Source of the DNA: JADKFD01 sp050250665
Lineage (GTDB): Bacteria > Pseudomonadota > Gammaproteobacteria > Xanthomonadales > SZUA-5
DNA: 64,000 bases
NCBI GenBank assembly: GCA_050250665.1
Contig: JBFWOF010000010.1
Location: 58,802-122,801 of the forward strand
Direction: 5' to 3'
The translations under genes were made by a program, and so were the position numbers. The notes beneath the pieces are model-generated. The model made no database searches. It was not told the DNA's origin and worked only from the letters and a program-made list of their open reading frames with translations. Shown one piece after another: positions 52,556 through 61,033 of this stretch. Positions within the stretch are counted from its first letter, which is position 1. Each line of letters starts with the position of its first letter.

Positions 52556-52798
52556 ATTGGGGGTCTGCGCGGGCGAAAGCCATTGCTGTTGTGGGTCCGG
52601 ACTTGTCTGGACGCTTTTCGCGCGGGGCCTCACTCCACGGATCTTGAGCTCGCTTCGGGATTGCTTCGCGCGGATCAAGGCCGGGGTCGCAATGACGCCA
52701 GAATGGAAGGGGTCAGGTGGCTCCAATAACCCGGCGATTATCGTCGAAGATTAATAACTGCCCGGGCACGGGAAGGGATAATTACGCCCGGAATAATC
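52556..52798. repeat. Gap with a GTCCGGAC palindrome and AT-rich segment
   Basis: 52595-52612 is GTCCGGACTTGTCTGGAC, a variant of the GTCCAGAC palindrome. About 52640-52695 ('gcttcgggattgcttcgcgc', 'gtcgcaatgacgcc') resembles the GTCATTGCGAGC repeat at 62850. 52725-52798 is AT-rich with an inverted CCGGGC/GCCCGG pair and may hold a promoter for the RNA region downstream; no clear -35/-10 pair was found. Confidence 0.6.
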
Positions 52799-52822
52799 GA
52801 TTTATCGAGATGTCGATAAATC
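52799..52822. promoter_or_regulatory. Perfect 10-bp palindrome (operator or 5' hairpin)
   Basis: GATTTATCGA (52799-52808), loop GATG, TCGATAAATC (52813-52822). It is AT-rich in a GC-rich region and lies about 45 bases before the first GAAA-capped hairpin of the structured segment. It could be a regulator-binding site or the 5' hairpin of an RNA; nothing decides between them. Confidence 0.45.
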
Positions 52823-52944
52823 AGAAGATCCACCAGCATGGACGTTTGCTACAGCGATAGCGGGTTGGCCGGAAACGGTGCCCGTCTGGTCTGGCGGTCA
52901 ATGACCTGTCCAGGTACCGGAGCAGCGTCGGCGAGTGGAGGTCC

Positions 52945-53008
52945 TGGCCGTCAGCTCGGAGGTCGAGCGGTGGAAACACAGGCGACGGTTCGATTCCGTC
53001 ACGGCCCT
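52945..53008 (+). other. tRNA-like cloverleaf lacking a normal anticodon arm
   Basis: The acceptor arms TGGCCGT (52945-52951) and ACGGCCC (53001-53007) pair at six of seven positions. The D arm is GCTC/GAGC with a GG-containing loop, and the T arm is GACGG-TTCGATT-CCGTC, canonical. Between D and T arms are only 15 bases, in which GTG-GAAA-CAC forms a GNRA-capped mini-hairpin instead of an anticodon arm. It cannot decode a codon. It may be a decayed tRNA or a functional tRNA mimic. Confidence 0.5.
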
Positions 53009-53023
53009 ACCGGGTTGAAAAAC

Positions 53024-53097
53024 CCACACGTAGCTCAGTCGGGTAGAGCAGATCACTGTTAATGATCGGGTCGCGGGTTCGACTCCCGCCGTAAGCC
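53024..53097 (+). tRNA. Degenerate tRNA-Asn (anticodon GTT)
   Basis: D arm GCTC/GAGC (53033-53049), anticodon arm GATCA-CTGTTAA-TGATC with GTT at 53058-53060, and T arm GCGGG-TTCGACT-CCCGC (53073-53089) are all perfect. The acceptor stem is poor: CCACACG against CGTAAGC pairs at only four of seven positions, and no CCA is encoded. It is therefore probably a tRNA pseudogene or a tRNA-like part of a larger RNA, although a divergent working tRNA-Asn cannot be excluded. Confidence 0.55.
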
Positions 53098-53420
53098 TTA
53101 AACAGGCTCGTTGCAGGACCCCGCCGAGGGGGCAATCTCGGCAGCCGCGCCGTCGAAAGACGGTGCAACCGCGGGCTCCAGCGCCCAAGCGTAGCGATCT
53201 GCCGTGCCGGACAGGGCGGTGGGGGACGAAGCTGAAAGCGCAGCGCAGGGCTGGCCTGAGTGGCCGGTACCGGACGCATGAAGAGCTGGCGTCGATGACC
53301 GGATTCTCTCCCGCGAGTTCGCTCGCGCCCCCGGATCCCGTCCTTGCCGCCCGTTTCGCATGCGCACCACCGACCACCCGTCGGCCCTGCGTGGAGTCAA
53401 CGGTCCTATTTCAGGCTTGG

Positions 53421-53771
53421 GTAGAGCGAAGCTTGCTCCGCTGCTCTGGCTGGGCTTGTGCGCTGGACGTTGATGGAGAGCCGCACTGCCTGCCGAGCAA
53501 GCTCGGCACTACCAGAGCCTCGTACAACGCCGCTCTCGTAGAGCGGAGCTTGCTCCGCTGCTCTGGCTGGGCTGGTGCTCTGCGCCTCGGCGGAAGAGCC
53601 GCACTGCCTGCCGAGCAAGCTCGGCACTACCAGAGCCTCGTACACCGACGCTCTCGTAGAGCGGAGCTTGCTCCGCTGCTTTGGCTGGGCTTGTGCGCTT
53701 TGCCTTGGTGAAGAGCCGCACCGCCTGCCGAGCAAGCCCGGCGCTACCAGGGCCTCGTACAACGCCGCCAG
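53421..53771. repeat. Three tandem ~117-bp repeats
   Basis: GTAGAGCG(A/G)AGCTTGCTCCG recurs at 53421, 53538 and 53656 (117 and 118 bp apart). Each unit also holds 'GCTGGGCT(T/G)GTGC' and 'GCCGAGCAAGC(T/C)CGGC' palindromes. Single relatives of the first palindrome occur at 32015-32065. The array ends about 80 bp before the slipin start. The 250 bp before it (53171-53420) contain no recognised gene. Confidence 0.88.
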
Positions 53772-53853
53772 GGCGGAAGAGCAAGAAACGAAACGGATTC
53801 GCGCGTGGTGCGCGAGTGGCAAGGCAGCAGGAAGCTGCACAGGAGAGTGTGTG

Positions 53854-54996
53854 ATGTGGATCAAGCGATATGTCATTGCCGACAACCAGCGTGCCATCGA
53901 AATGCTCGACGGTCGCTTCCAGCGGGTGCTCGGACCGGGTCGCTACTGGCGTTTTGGTGCGCCGTCCCGGCGTGAGCTGCGTCTGGACAATCTCGATCGG
54001 GCTGAAGTGGCCATCAACGGCATCGACAGCCTGATCCGCACCCACCGTGCCGCCATCGAGGCCGAGGTCATGGAAGTCGATCTGGGCAAGCGCGAACTGG
54101 GCCTGGTGTACCAGCGCGGCAAGCTGATGCGGGTGCTGGCGCCGGGAACGCGGCAGTTCTACTGGCGTGCGGCAGAAGCGGTCGATGTGGTGCGTGTTGA
54201 TCTTGGCGCCAGCGCGGCCATCGACGCCCATCTGTTGCTGCAGTTGCGGGCGCCGGGCAGTGCCGAACTGGTCAAGGACGTCCAGGCGGCCGCAGTCGTG
54301 GTTGAAGTGGCGCCGGACAGCCTCGGACTGGTGACCATCGACGGCGTCATGCAGGCGCCGTTGACTGCCGGTGTCTACGGCTACTGGCGTTACGGTCGCA
54401 ATCTGCGCGCGGAACTGGTCGATACCCGGCTGGCCGAGCTGGACGTGGCCGGTCAGGAGATTCTGACCCGTGACAAGGTCAGCCTGCGCGTGAACCTGGT
54501 GGCCGTGTTCAGGGTCAGCGATCCGGTGCTGGCGCGCAGCAAGGTGGCCGATGTGCGGGCCTATGCCTATCGCGAACTGCAGTTCGGTTTGCGTCAGGTG
54601 ATCGGTACCCGTCCGCTGGATGCTCTGCTGGCCGACAAGGGCAGCGTCGATAGCGGCGTCTCGGAATACGCCCGGGCCAAGCTCACCGAAGTCGGTGTCA
54701 GCCTGGTCAGTGTGGGGGTCAAGGATCTGATCCTGCCGGGTGAGATGAAGGCCATCCTCAACCAGGTGGTCGAGGCCGAAAAGCAGGCGCAGGCCAATCT
54801 GGTCAAGCGTCGTGAGGAAACGGCGGCCACGCGCAGCCTGCTCAACACGGCGAAGATCCTGGAGGAAAGCCCGCTGTTGATGCGTCTGAAGGAGCTGGAA
54901 GCGCTGGAGAAGATCACCGACAAGGTCGGTCAGCTGACCGTGGTCGGGGGCTTTGACAGCGTGATGAAGGGCTTGCTGCCGTCAGCAGGCCGATGA
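53854..54996 (+). CDS. Slipin/SPFH-domain (stomatin-like) protein
   Basis: A 380-residue protein. The C-terminal two thirds is an SPFH domain: 'LGLVTIDGVMQAPLTAGVYG', 'EILTRDKVSLRVNLVAVFRV', 'AYRELQFGLRQVIGTRPLDA', 'LTEVGVSLVSVGVKDLILPG' and the closing 'EAEKQAQANLVKRREETAAT' helix. There is an N-terminal ~130-residue domain with a related beta pattern ('DNQRAIEMLDGRFQRVLGPG'), so the protein carries two SPFH-like parts and no obvious N-terminal membrane anchor. Such slipins act as membrane scaffolds. ATG 53854 follows AGGAGAG. The partner NfeD is absent. Confidence 0.9.
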   Translation: MWIKRYVIADNQRAIEMLDGRFQRVLGPGRYWRFGAPSRRELRLDNLDRAEVAINGIDSLIRTHRAAIEAEVMEVDLGKRELGLVYQRGKLMRVLAPGTRQFYWRAAEAVDVVRVDLGASAAIDAHLLLQLRAPGSAELVKDVQAAAVVVEVAPDSLGLVTIDGVMQAPLTAGVYGYWRYGRNLRAELVDTRLAELDVAGQEILTRDKVSLRVNLVAVFRVSDPVLARSKVADVRAYAYRELQFGLRQVIGTRPLDALLADKGSVDSGVSEYARAKLTEVGVSLVSVGVKDLILPGEMKAILNQVVEAEKQAQANLVKRREETAATRSLLNTAKILEESPLLMRLKELEALEKITDKVGQLTVVGGFDSVMKGLLPSAGR

Positions 54997-54999
54997 AGA

Positions 55000-55055
55000 G
55001 GCGCCGCCAGGGGGCGGCGCCGACAGGAACCCGCCCGCGCACAAGCGCGGGCGGG
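55000..55055. terminator. Two perfect hairpins between convergent genes
   Basis: GGCGCCGCC-AGGG-GGCGGCGCC (55000-55021, 9 bp) and CCCGCCCGCGC-ACAA-GCGCGGGCGGG (55030-55055, 11 bp) fill the gap between the slipin gene and the convergent secreted-protein gene. Both lack a long U-tract but the second is followed by CTGGGTCTT. Likely bidirectional terminator. Confidence 0.65.
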
Positions 55056-55066
55056 CTGGGTCTTGC

Positions 55067-57988
55067 TTACTGACAGCCCTGCACGGCGATGTTGTCGATC
55101 GCCCAGCCATTGGGCGCCGCACCGGTGGTGTTGCTGTCGGCCGTGGAGCGGAAGCGCAGCTGCACGCTCTGTCCGGCGAAGCCGTCGAGCAGGAAGTAGG
55201 TGCGCACCGAAGCCCCCGGCGTCGGCTGACGACACCAGGCCTGGCTGCCCTGGGCCGGATTGCCCGAGGACAACACGCCTGGATAGGCGTCGGCCAGATT
55301 CCGCGCATTGCCCAGCGGGGTAAAGCTGGCGCCGCCATTGGTGCTGATCTCGACAAAGCCACCATCCCAGCAGTCGCTGGCACCGTCAGTCTCGTAGGCA
55401 TGGAAAGCGTCGAAACCGAGCACGATCGGCGACTGGCTGATGGCCGGCAGCACGATGGTCGGGCTGGTCAGGCGCTGATCGGCGGTGCTCGCCGAGTTCT
55501 GCGCATACCAGGCTCGGGTGGCAAGGCCGGTACCCGCCGGCGGTGTGGTCTTGGCCCACAGGGCGCCCGCATCACCGCTGATGTTGGTCACGACCCAGGC
55601 AGTGCCATCGCCGCTGACATCGTCGCTGAACACGGTATTGGCCGTCGTGCCGCTCGGGCAGGTGCCCGGTGCGCCAGTGGTGAAGGAGCGCGTAGCCGAG
55701 TTCAGACCGACGCCGCAAGCGTTAACGCCACGCACGCGCCAGTGGTAGGTCTGGCCGACGTTGAGCAGCACGCCGCTGGAGTAGGACGTACCCGTGGTGG
55801 TACCGCTGTCGACGATATTGGTGAAAGCGGCATCAGAGGCGATGTCGATCTCGTAGCGGGTGGCGCCGGCCGAAGCCGCCCATTGCAGCGTCGGGCGCAC
55901 CACCACATTGGTGGCGCCAGCGCCGGGCAGGTTCAGCGTTGGAGCCGCCGACAGCGCCGCAGACACATCCAGGCCGAGCTGACGCGTACGCGTCAGTGCG
56001 CCCGAGGTGCCGGACAGGGTCACCGTGTACGCGCCCGGGGCAATGCCGCTGGCGCCATTGAGCATCCAGTTGGCGACGCCGCCGGCGGGCAATGAATTCG
56101 GCGAGAAGCTGGCCGTGACGCCACCCGGCAGGCCGGTGGCGCTGAGGTTCACATTGGCTGCCAGGGTGCCATAGGCGCCGACACGGACCAGCGTCGGCTG
56201 GTCGCCAGCGGTACCGCAAGCCTGGATACGGGTCTGCGGCTGGGTTTCCAGCTCGAAATCGGGCTGGCCGCAGCTCGGGAACTTGAACTTGGCAATGCGC
56301 GTACTCCAACTGGAATTGGACGTCACCGGGTAGTACTCGTTGGTGAACCAGAAGGTGCACTGGTCGACCGGATCCACACCCATGGTGGCGTAATCACCCC
56401 AACGCGGACGTGGTGGATTTCCAAAGCTGCCGGTCTGCGCACCGGTGTTGGGAGGCGTCGCAGTCACTTCATTGCGCATCGTGCCCGCGGGATCGTTGCG
56501 CTCCCGGCCCGTCAGCCGCACCTGTGGATTTATCGCTGCACTGGAGGCGTTGTAGCCGAGGCCGATATTGCCATTGGCGTCGATATTGATGCCGCCCATC
56601 CAGCGGCTGGTCTGGTCCGGGGCGAAAGTCCCTTCATCGACCAAGCGCTTGGCCAGCTTGACCGGACCATTGCCGCCTTCGATGGACGGTGGCGCCGCGC
56701 CCTCAAAGCCGTCGGCAAAGAGGTCGAGCAGCGGCGGAGCGAAGGGCTGCGGGTCGGACAATCCAAACTCCACCCAGCGGGTGGCGGCCTGATCGTTGCC
56801 GACATTGACCGAATGAGTGATCACGGCCTTGGCTTCAGAAGGGCCGTTGGCGCCGAAGGCACGAATCGCGGCAAGGTACATCAGATTGCCGCCGAAATCG
56901 TCCAGACGCTGCACCGAGCTCAGCTGGGGAATGCCGTTCAGGCCCAGTGCGAAACTGCCGGTGCCGACAAAGGTGGGGGTGTCCGTGAAGCTGGTGCTGC
57001 CATTGCCCCAGTCCACACACATATCCCACAGCCGATAACCGGTCCCGGTGGCAGAGAAGTGAACAAACACCGGACAGGCGCGATCGGGCATCGGATTCAC
57101 GCCCTCCAGATGCATCGGCAGCGCGCCGAAAGCATTGATACCGCCGACGCGAACGAACTGGGCGCTCTGGCCTGCCAGCACCTTGTCGCGCTCTACCAGG
57201 GCGAACGAGGTGCCCTGAAAGCTGAGCGCGCTGTTGAACTCGTGCATGGTGAAAAGGTACGCGTTCTGGGTGCCGTCGTTGGTCACCCATACGCCCATCT
57301 TGCCGTAGTCGTTGAACTGCGGGTACTGGAAGGCGTAGCGGTTGTAGGTGCCGAGCGGATCGGCCGTCGTCGATACCGCCACGCATTGAACGAAGGGCGC
57401 CGTCGAGGTGCTGTTGAAAGCAAATTGACTCACCACCCAGCGCTGGGCAATGTCATCAAACAGCACCAGCGGATCGCCGCGATTGGTGGTCTGGCAAACG
57501 CCACCGAAGCCGCTGAAGAAGCTGCTGCCTGCGGTAGGGCCAGAGACCATCGCGCCGGTGGTCTTGTCGAACAGGGCCCAACGGGTGTTGACCCACTGGA
57601 AATAGTGATTGGGACCGGCATCGCCGGTCGTGTCGGGGGGTACGCTTCCTGCCGTGCTGATCCCGTTGACCGTCAACGTCGGCGACGGCGTCGTCAATCC
57701 GTTTGGCGAACGTTGCGCCGGCATCAACTCGCCCGGGCCGAAATCCAGCGCCGGATAGAGTTCGGCGAAGCTGCGAATCTCGTTCGGAATCACATCCTCA
57801 CCGGGTTCGGCTACCCGAGCCGGGCCCATTTCGGCGACGATGTCGCGCATCGGTCGAGAGACATCGCGCTTGATTTCGCGCGCGGAATAAACGTCCACGC
57901 CCTGTGCTGGCGCGCCGGGGGGCACTGCCCACAGCGGGCTCGTGATCAGGGCGCAGGTTGCGCCCAGTAACCAACGGCTGCAACTCAT
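55067..57988 (-). CDS. Large secreted multidomain protein with FN3-like and C-terminal beta-sandwich domains
   Basis: A 973-residue exported protein. Signal peptide about 1-21 (cleavage after SPLWA). Residues about 80-620 contain repeated segments on performance of recurring beta blades ('GGVCQTTNRGDPLVLFDDIA', 'RWGDYATMGVDPVDQCTFWF'). 'LFADGFEG' at about 420 is a motif recurrent in secreted proteins of Rhodanobacteraceae-like bacteria. About 700-790 is FN3/Ig-like ('TRYEIDIASDAAFTNI'), and the end is a jelly-roll with paired Cys. ATG 57988 has AAGGAG 7 bases upstream; a GTG at 58003 would include that site. No catalytic motif found. The upstream gene stops 12 bases before, so they are one operon. 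Confidence 0.82.
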   Translation of the reverse strand: MSCSRWLLGATCALITSPLWAVPPGAPAQGVDVYSAREIKRDVSRPMRDIVAEMGPARVAEPGEDVIPNEIRSFAELYPALDFGPGELMPAQRSPNGLTTPSPTLTVNGISTAGSVPPDTTGDAGPNHYFQWVNTRWALFDKTTGAMVSGPTAGSSFFSGFGGVCQTTNRGDPLVLFDDIAQRWVVSQFAFNSTSTAPFVQCVAVSTTADPLGTYNRYAFQYPQFNDYGKMGVWVTNDGTQNAYLFTMHEFNSALSFQGTSFALVERDKVLAGQSAQFVRVGGINAFGALPMHLEGVNPMPDRACPVFVHFSATGTGYRLWDMCVDWGNGSTSFTDTPTFVGTGSFALGLNGIPQLSSVQRLDDFGGNLMYLAAIRAFGANGPSEAKAVITHSVNVGNDQAATRWVEFGLSDPQPFAPPLLDLFADGFEGAAPPSIEGGNGPVKLAKRLVDEGTFAPDQTSRWMGGINIDANGNIGLGYNASSAAINPQVRLTGRERNDPAGTMRNEVTATPPNTGAQTGSFGNPPRPRWGDYATMGVDPVDQCTFWFTNEYYPVTSNSSWSTRIAKFKFPSCGQPDFELETQPQTRIQACGTAGDQPTLVRVGAYGTLAANVNLSATGLPGGVTASFSPNSLPAGGVANWMLNGASGIAPGAYTVTLSGTSGALTRTRQLGLDVSAALSAAPTLNLPGAGATNVVVRPTLQWAASAGATRYEIDIASDAAFTNIVDSGTTTGTSYSSGVLLNVGQTYHWRVRGVNACGVGLNSATRSFTTGAPGTCPSGTTANTVFSDDVSGDGTAWVVTNISGDAGALWAKTTPPAGTGLATRAWYAQNSASTADQRLTSPTIVLPAISQSPIVLGFDAFHAYETDGASDCWDGGFVEISTNGGASFTPLGNARNLADAYPGVLSSGNPAQGSQAWCRQPTPGASVRTYFLLDGFAGQSVQLRFRSTADSNTTGAAPNGWAIDNIAVQGCQ

Positions 57989-57999
57989 GGATAACTCCT

Positions 58000-58998
58000 T
58001 CACTGGGTGTGGTCCGCCGCCGACGATGGCAGGCGTTGACGGTGCTGCTCGAGAAAGGTACGGGTCACTGCCGGCAGCAGCGAGCGCGCCAGTGTGCGTT
58101 CCAGCGCTTCGCGTTCCCTTTCGGGTGATTGCGCGCGCAAGGTCAGGGCCGCGGCCTCGGCGATGGCCGGTGGGCCGGCAAGCCAGGCTTCGATGGCGCG
58201 GGAATCCACCGCATCAGGGTGTGCTGTCAGGATCTGCAGCACGCTGTAAATCAGCTGATCTTCACCAACGGCGCTGTCAAGACGTGGCGCCGTGTTGCCG
58301 AGAATCTCGGCGGCGGCCTCGATGTACCAGCCTTCACCCAGCAGCGGGCTGCGATCAAAGGCGGTCTGCAGCATGCGCGCTCGCGCCGTGGGCGGCGATT
58401 GTGGCGACAGCACGAACTCCCTGACCATGGTCAGTTCCGCCGGGCTGTACGGTGCCAGTCGCTGCAGCCGCAGTGCCAGTTCGCCGGACCAGAGGTCACT
58501 CCATTGCGGATCGCTGGCCTGCAAGCCGGCAAACACCTGCTGACGGTAGTCCACCGACGCGGCCCATTCGATCGGGTCGGTCAACAATGCCTTGCGCCAT
58601 TCGGGGGTGTCGCGGAACAGCGAGAGATTGACGCCTTCAAATGACATCAGCCGCGCCCGCTCAGCCACGCGCAGGACCTTGCGTGGCTTCAGTGGCGCCG
58701 GTTCAAGATCGGTGTAAAGCGCGAGATAGCCTTCGCCCGGGGCGATCTGCGCGAGCCACACGCGATCGACCAGCAGCTGCATCTCGCCGCTGGCGTCGCC
58801 GCGCAGAGCTTCGGATACAGCGAAGATGACGGCCGGCGGCTCGGCCTGCACGCGAACGATGCTGCCCGCCACCAATCCGAAGTTCGGATTCGCCATGGCC
58901 AACCAGGGTGGCTGAACCTGCGCCGCCATCAGTGATGTCGACAGGGTCAGCCAGATCAGAAAGGCTGGGACTGCAGCAAAGACGCGAAAGCGGTTCAA
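58000..58998 (-). CDS. Secreted protein of unknown function
   Basis: A 332-residue protein with a signal peptide (about 1-25, cleavage after LMAA). The N-terminal part of the mature chain is beta-rich ('GSIVRVQAEPPAVIFAVSEA', 'GEMQLLVDRVW'); residues about 140-330 are helical and resemble HEAT-like repeats ('LALRLQRLAPYSPAELTMVR', 'EAAAEILGNTAPRLD'). No family recognised. Its stop lies 12 bases before the start of the large secreted protein, suggesting joint expression. Confidence 0.75.
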   Translation of the reverse strand: MNRFRVFAAVPAFLIWLTLSTSLMAAQVQPPWLAMANPNFGLVAGSIVRVQAEPPAVIFAVSEALRGDASGEMQLLVDRVWLAQIAPGEGYLALYTDLEPAPLKPRKVLRVAERARLMSFEGVNLSLFRDTPEWRKALLTDPIEWAASVDYRQQVFAGLQASDPQWSDLWSGELALRLQRLAPYSPAELTMVREFVLSPQSPPTARARMLQTAFDRSPLLGEGWYIEAAAEILGNTAPRLDSAVGEDQLIYSVLQILTAHPDAVDSRAIEAWLAGPPAIAEAAALTLRAQSPEREREALERTLARSLLPAVTRTFLEQHRQRLPSSAADHTQ

Positions 58999-59230
58999 AC
59001 AGCAAAAACTCCCGATCGGCGGCCGAGCGCCCGGCTACGTCGTCATCGGGACGGCCCCGACAGGCCGCGAATCTTAGGCCCATAGCCGCAAAACGGCAAT
59101 GCAAGCACCGTCCCCCACAAACCATCTTGCCCTGCTGGACGCGGACTATCGATATGCCCTGAGGTCATTTTCCGTGACGCCGATGACTGGTTAAGGTGCA
59201 AGCCACACTCGTACAGACGTCTATACCGCC

Positions 59231-61000
59231 GTGACTCAGCACCATCCAGCTCTCGCCGCCACGGCAGCGCCGCTGTCGCCAGAGCAGTTGCAGACGCTTG
59301 ATCAGTTGCTCGCCGGCAGCAGCGAGGCCGCGCTCTGGTGGATCGCCGGCTATGCTGCCGGACAGGCCGCGCAGCGCACTCCAGCGGCAACGCCGAAGCC
59401 GGCTGGTGCGCCGCTCAAACGCCTGACTGTCGCCTATGGCAGCCAGACCGGAAATGCCAAGGCCGCCGCCAGTGCATTGGCGCAGCAGGCCGAGGCCCAG
59501 GGTCTGGCCGTGCGCCTGATCAATCTGGCCGACTACAGCCTGGCCGAACTCGGGCGCGAGCGCTTTCTGGCCATCGCCATCAGCACCCAGGGCGACGGCG
59601 ATCCGCCCGACGATGCCCGCATCTTTCTGAAGCAGCTGGCCAGCGCACGCGCGCCGAAACTGTCCGAGTTGCGTTACACGGTGCTGGCATTGGGTGATTC
59701 CAGCTATGCCCGATTCTGCGAGATCGGGCGGCTGCTGGATCAGCGTCTGGCCGAGCTGGGTGGGCAGGCGCTGAGCGCGCGCGCCGACGCCGATCTCGAC
59801 ATCGAGCAGGTAGCCGCGCCGTGGCGCGCCAGCACCGTCGAAGCGGCGGTCGAGGCCATCGGCAAATCAGCGGCCACGGTGACCCTGCTGCGTCCGGCGG
59901 CGGCGCCGGTCAGCCATGCCGCCAGCAGCGCCCAGGCCGTGGTGCTGGCCAACCAGAGACTGACCGCACGCGACAGCGAGCTAGACGTGCGCCATGTCGA
60001 GCTCGGCTTCGTCGGCGCGCCACTGAACTACCAGCCCGGCGATTCGCTGCAGGTCCGGGTTCGCAATCCGAGCCCTCTGATCGACGAGTTTCTGACGCGC
60101 GCTGGCCTCGACGGTGAAGCCGAGGTCGAGCACGGCGGTCGTCGCCACAGCCTGCGCGAATGGCTGAGCACTCAGCGCGAACTGACCCGAATCAGCCTGC
60201 CCTTGTTGAATGCGATCTTCGCCGCCCATCCCGAGCATCCGCTGCGCGAGCGCGGCGCAGCGCTGCTGGATACGCATCAGGTGCCCGATCTGCTGGCGGC
60301 TGGGCGCATCGACTGGGAGGCCTCGCGCTGGGTGGCGGAACTGGCGCCGCTGAAGCCGCGCGCCTATTCCATCGCTTCCAGTCAGGCCAGTGTCGGTGAT
60401 GAGATCCATCTGACCGTGGCCCTGCGCCGTGACGAAGTCGCCGGCATCGAGCGCCTGGGCCTGGCATCGGGACATCTGGCGGCGCTCGCCGAAGGCGCCG
60501 AGATCGAAGTCAGTGTCGAGGCCAATCCGCGCTTTCGCCTGCCCGCTGACGGCAGTCGCGATCTGATCATGATCGGGCCCGGCACCGGCGTCGCACCCTT
60601 TCGCGCCTTCCTGCAACAGCGCGTGGCCGACGGCGCCAGCGGTCGCCGCTGGCTGTTCTTCGGCCATCGCCATCTGCGCCGCGAGTTTCTCTATCAGACC
60701 GAATGGCTGAGCGCGCTCAAGCGCGGCCAGCTGCAGCGTCTGGATGTGGCTTTCTCGCGCGATCAGCCCGAACGCCGCTACGTGCAGCACGTGCTGGCCG
60801 AGCAGGCTCGCGAGCTGCTCAGCTGGATCGATGGCGGCGCCCATCTGTACGTGTGCGGCGATGCCAAACGCATGGCCCGAGATGTCGAACAGACACTGAT
60901 CGAAGCCATTGCCCGCATTCGCGGCATCGATGCCGAGGCCGCCAGCGATGAGCTGGACGCACTGGCCAGCGCCGGGCGCTATCAGCGCGATGTGTATTGA
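59231..61000 (+). CDS. cysJ: Assimilatory sulfite reductase flavoprotein subunit CysJ
   Basis: A 589-residue diflavin reductase. Flavodoxin domain about 62-200 ('LTVAYGSQTGNAKAAASALA' FMN phosphate loop; 'VLALGDSSYARFC'). FAD domain with 'RAYSIASSQASVGDEIHLTV'; NADP domain with 'MIGPGTGVAPFRAFLQQR' and 'WLFFGHRHLRREFLYQTEW'; C-terminus 'DALASAGRYQRDVY' is the CysJ end. It feeds NADPH electrons to CysI. The start is GTG 59231. A repeat block of 160 bp separates it from cysI. Confidence 0.96.
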   Translation: MTQHHPALAATAAPLSPEQLQTLDQLLAGSSEAALWWIAGYAAGQAAQRTPAATPKPAGAPLKRLTVAYGSQTGNAKAAASALAQQAEAQGLAVRLINLADYSLAELGRERFLAIAISTQGDGDPPDDARIFLKQLASARAPKLSELRYTVLALGDSSYARFCEIGRLLDQRLAELGGQALSARADADLDIEQVAAPWRASTVEAAVEAIGKSAATVTLLRPAAAPVSHAASSAQAVVLANQRLTARDSELDVRHVELGFVGAPLNYQPGDSLQVRVRNPSPLIDEFLTRAGLDGEAEVEHGGRRHSLREWLSTQRELTRISLPLLNAIFAAHPEHPLRERGAALLDTHQVPDLLAAGRIDWEASRWVAELAPLKPRAYSIASSQASVGDEIHLTVALRRDEVAGIERLGLASGHLAALAEGAEIEVSVEANPRFRLPADGSRDLIMIGPGTGVAPFRAFLQQRVADGASGRRWLFFGHRHLRREFLYQTEWLSALKRGQLQRLDVAFSRDQPERRYVQHVLAEQARELLSWIDGGAHLYVCGDAKRMARDVEQTLIEAIARIRGIDAEAASDELDALASAGRYQRDVY

Positions 61001-61033
61001 GTGATCGCCGCGATGAAGAACCAATCCCCGATC

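Larger units (their letters stand above)
52864..53170 (+). ncRNA. Candidate structured RNA containing two tRNA-like parts
   Basis: Four hairpins capped by GAAA tetraloops occur within 300 nt: CCG/CGG (loop 52872-52875), GTG/CAC (52973-52976), GGGTT/AACCC (52017-type stem at 53012-53025, loop 53017-53020) and CCGTC/GACGG (53155-53158). GGTGCC (52877-52882) can pair with GGTACC (52913-52918). GTTGCA (53110-53115) pairs with TGCAAC (53164-53169) around a GCCGAG/CTCGGC hairpin (53123-53142) and the last GAAA hairpin, a three-way junction. No coding capacity is evident. The strand is set by the tRNA-like parts. Boundaries are approximate. Confidence 0.45.

Noticed and set aside
52945..53097. Group I intron-split tRNA
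   Set aside because: The two tRNA-like parts each have their own D and T arms, and no intron core motifs are seen between arms.
52860..53300. tmRNA, RNase P RNA or SRP RNA
   Set aside because: Conserved cores (RNase P GAGGAAAGTCC, SRP GGAA loop region, tmRNA tag and ends) are not present.
52898..53377. 159-codon minus-strand frame over the tRNA-like region
   Set aside because: It runs antisense across a T arm, an anticodon arm and several hairpins; no motif or ribosome site.
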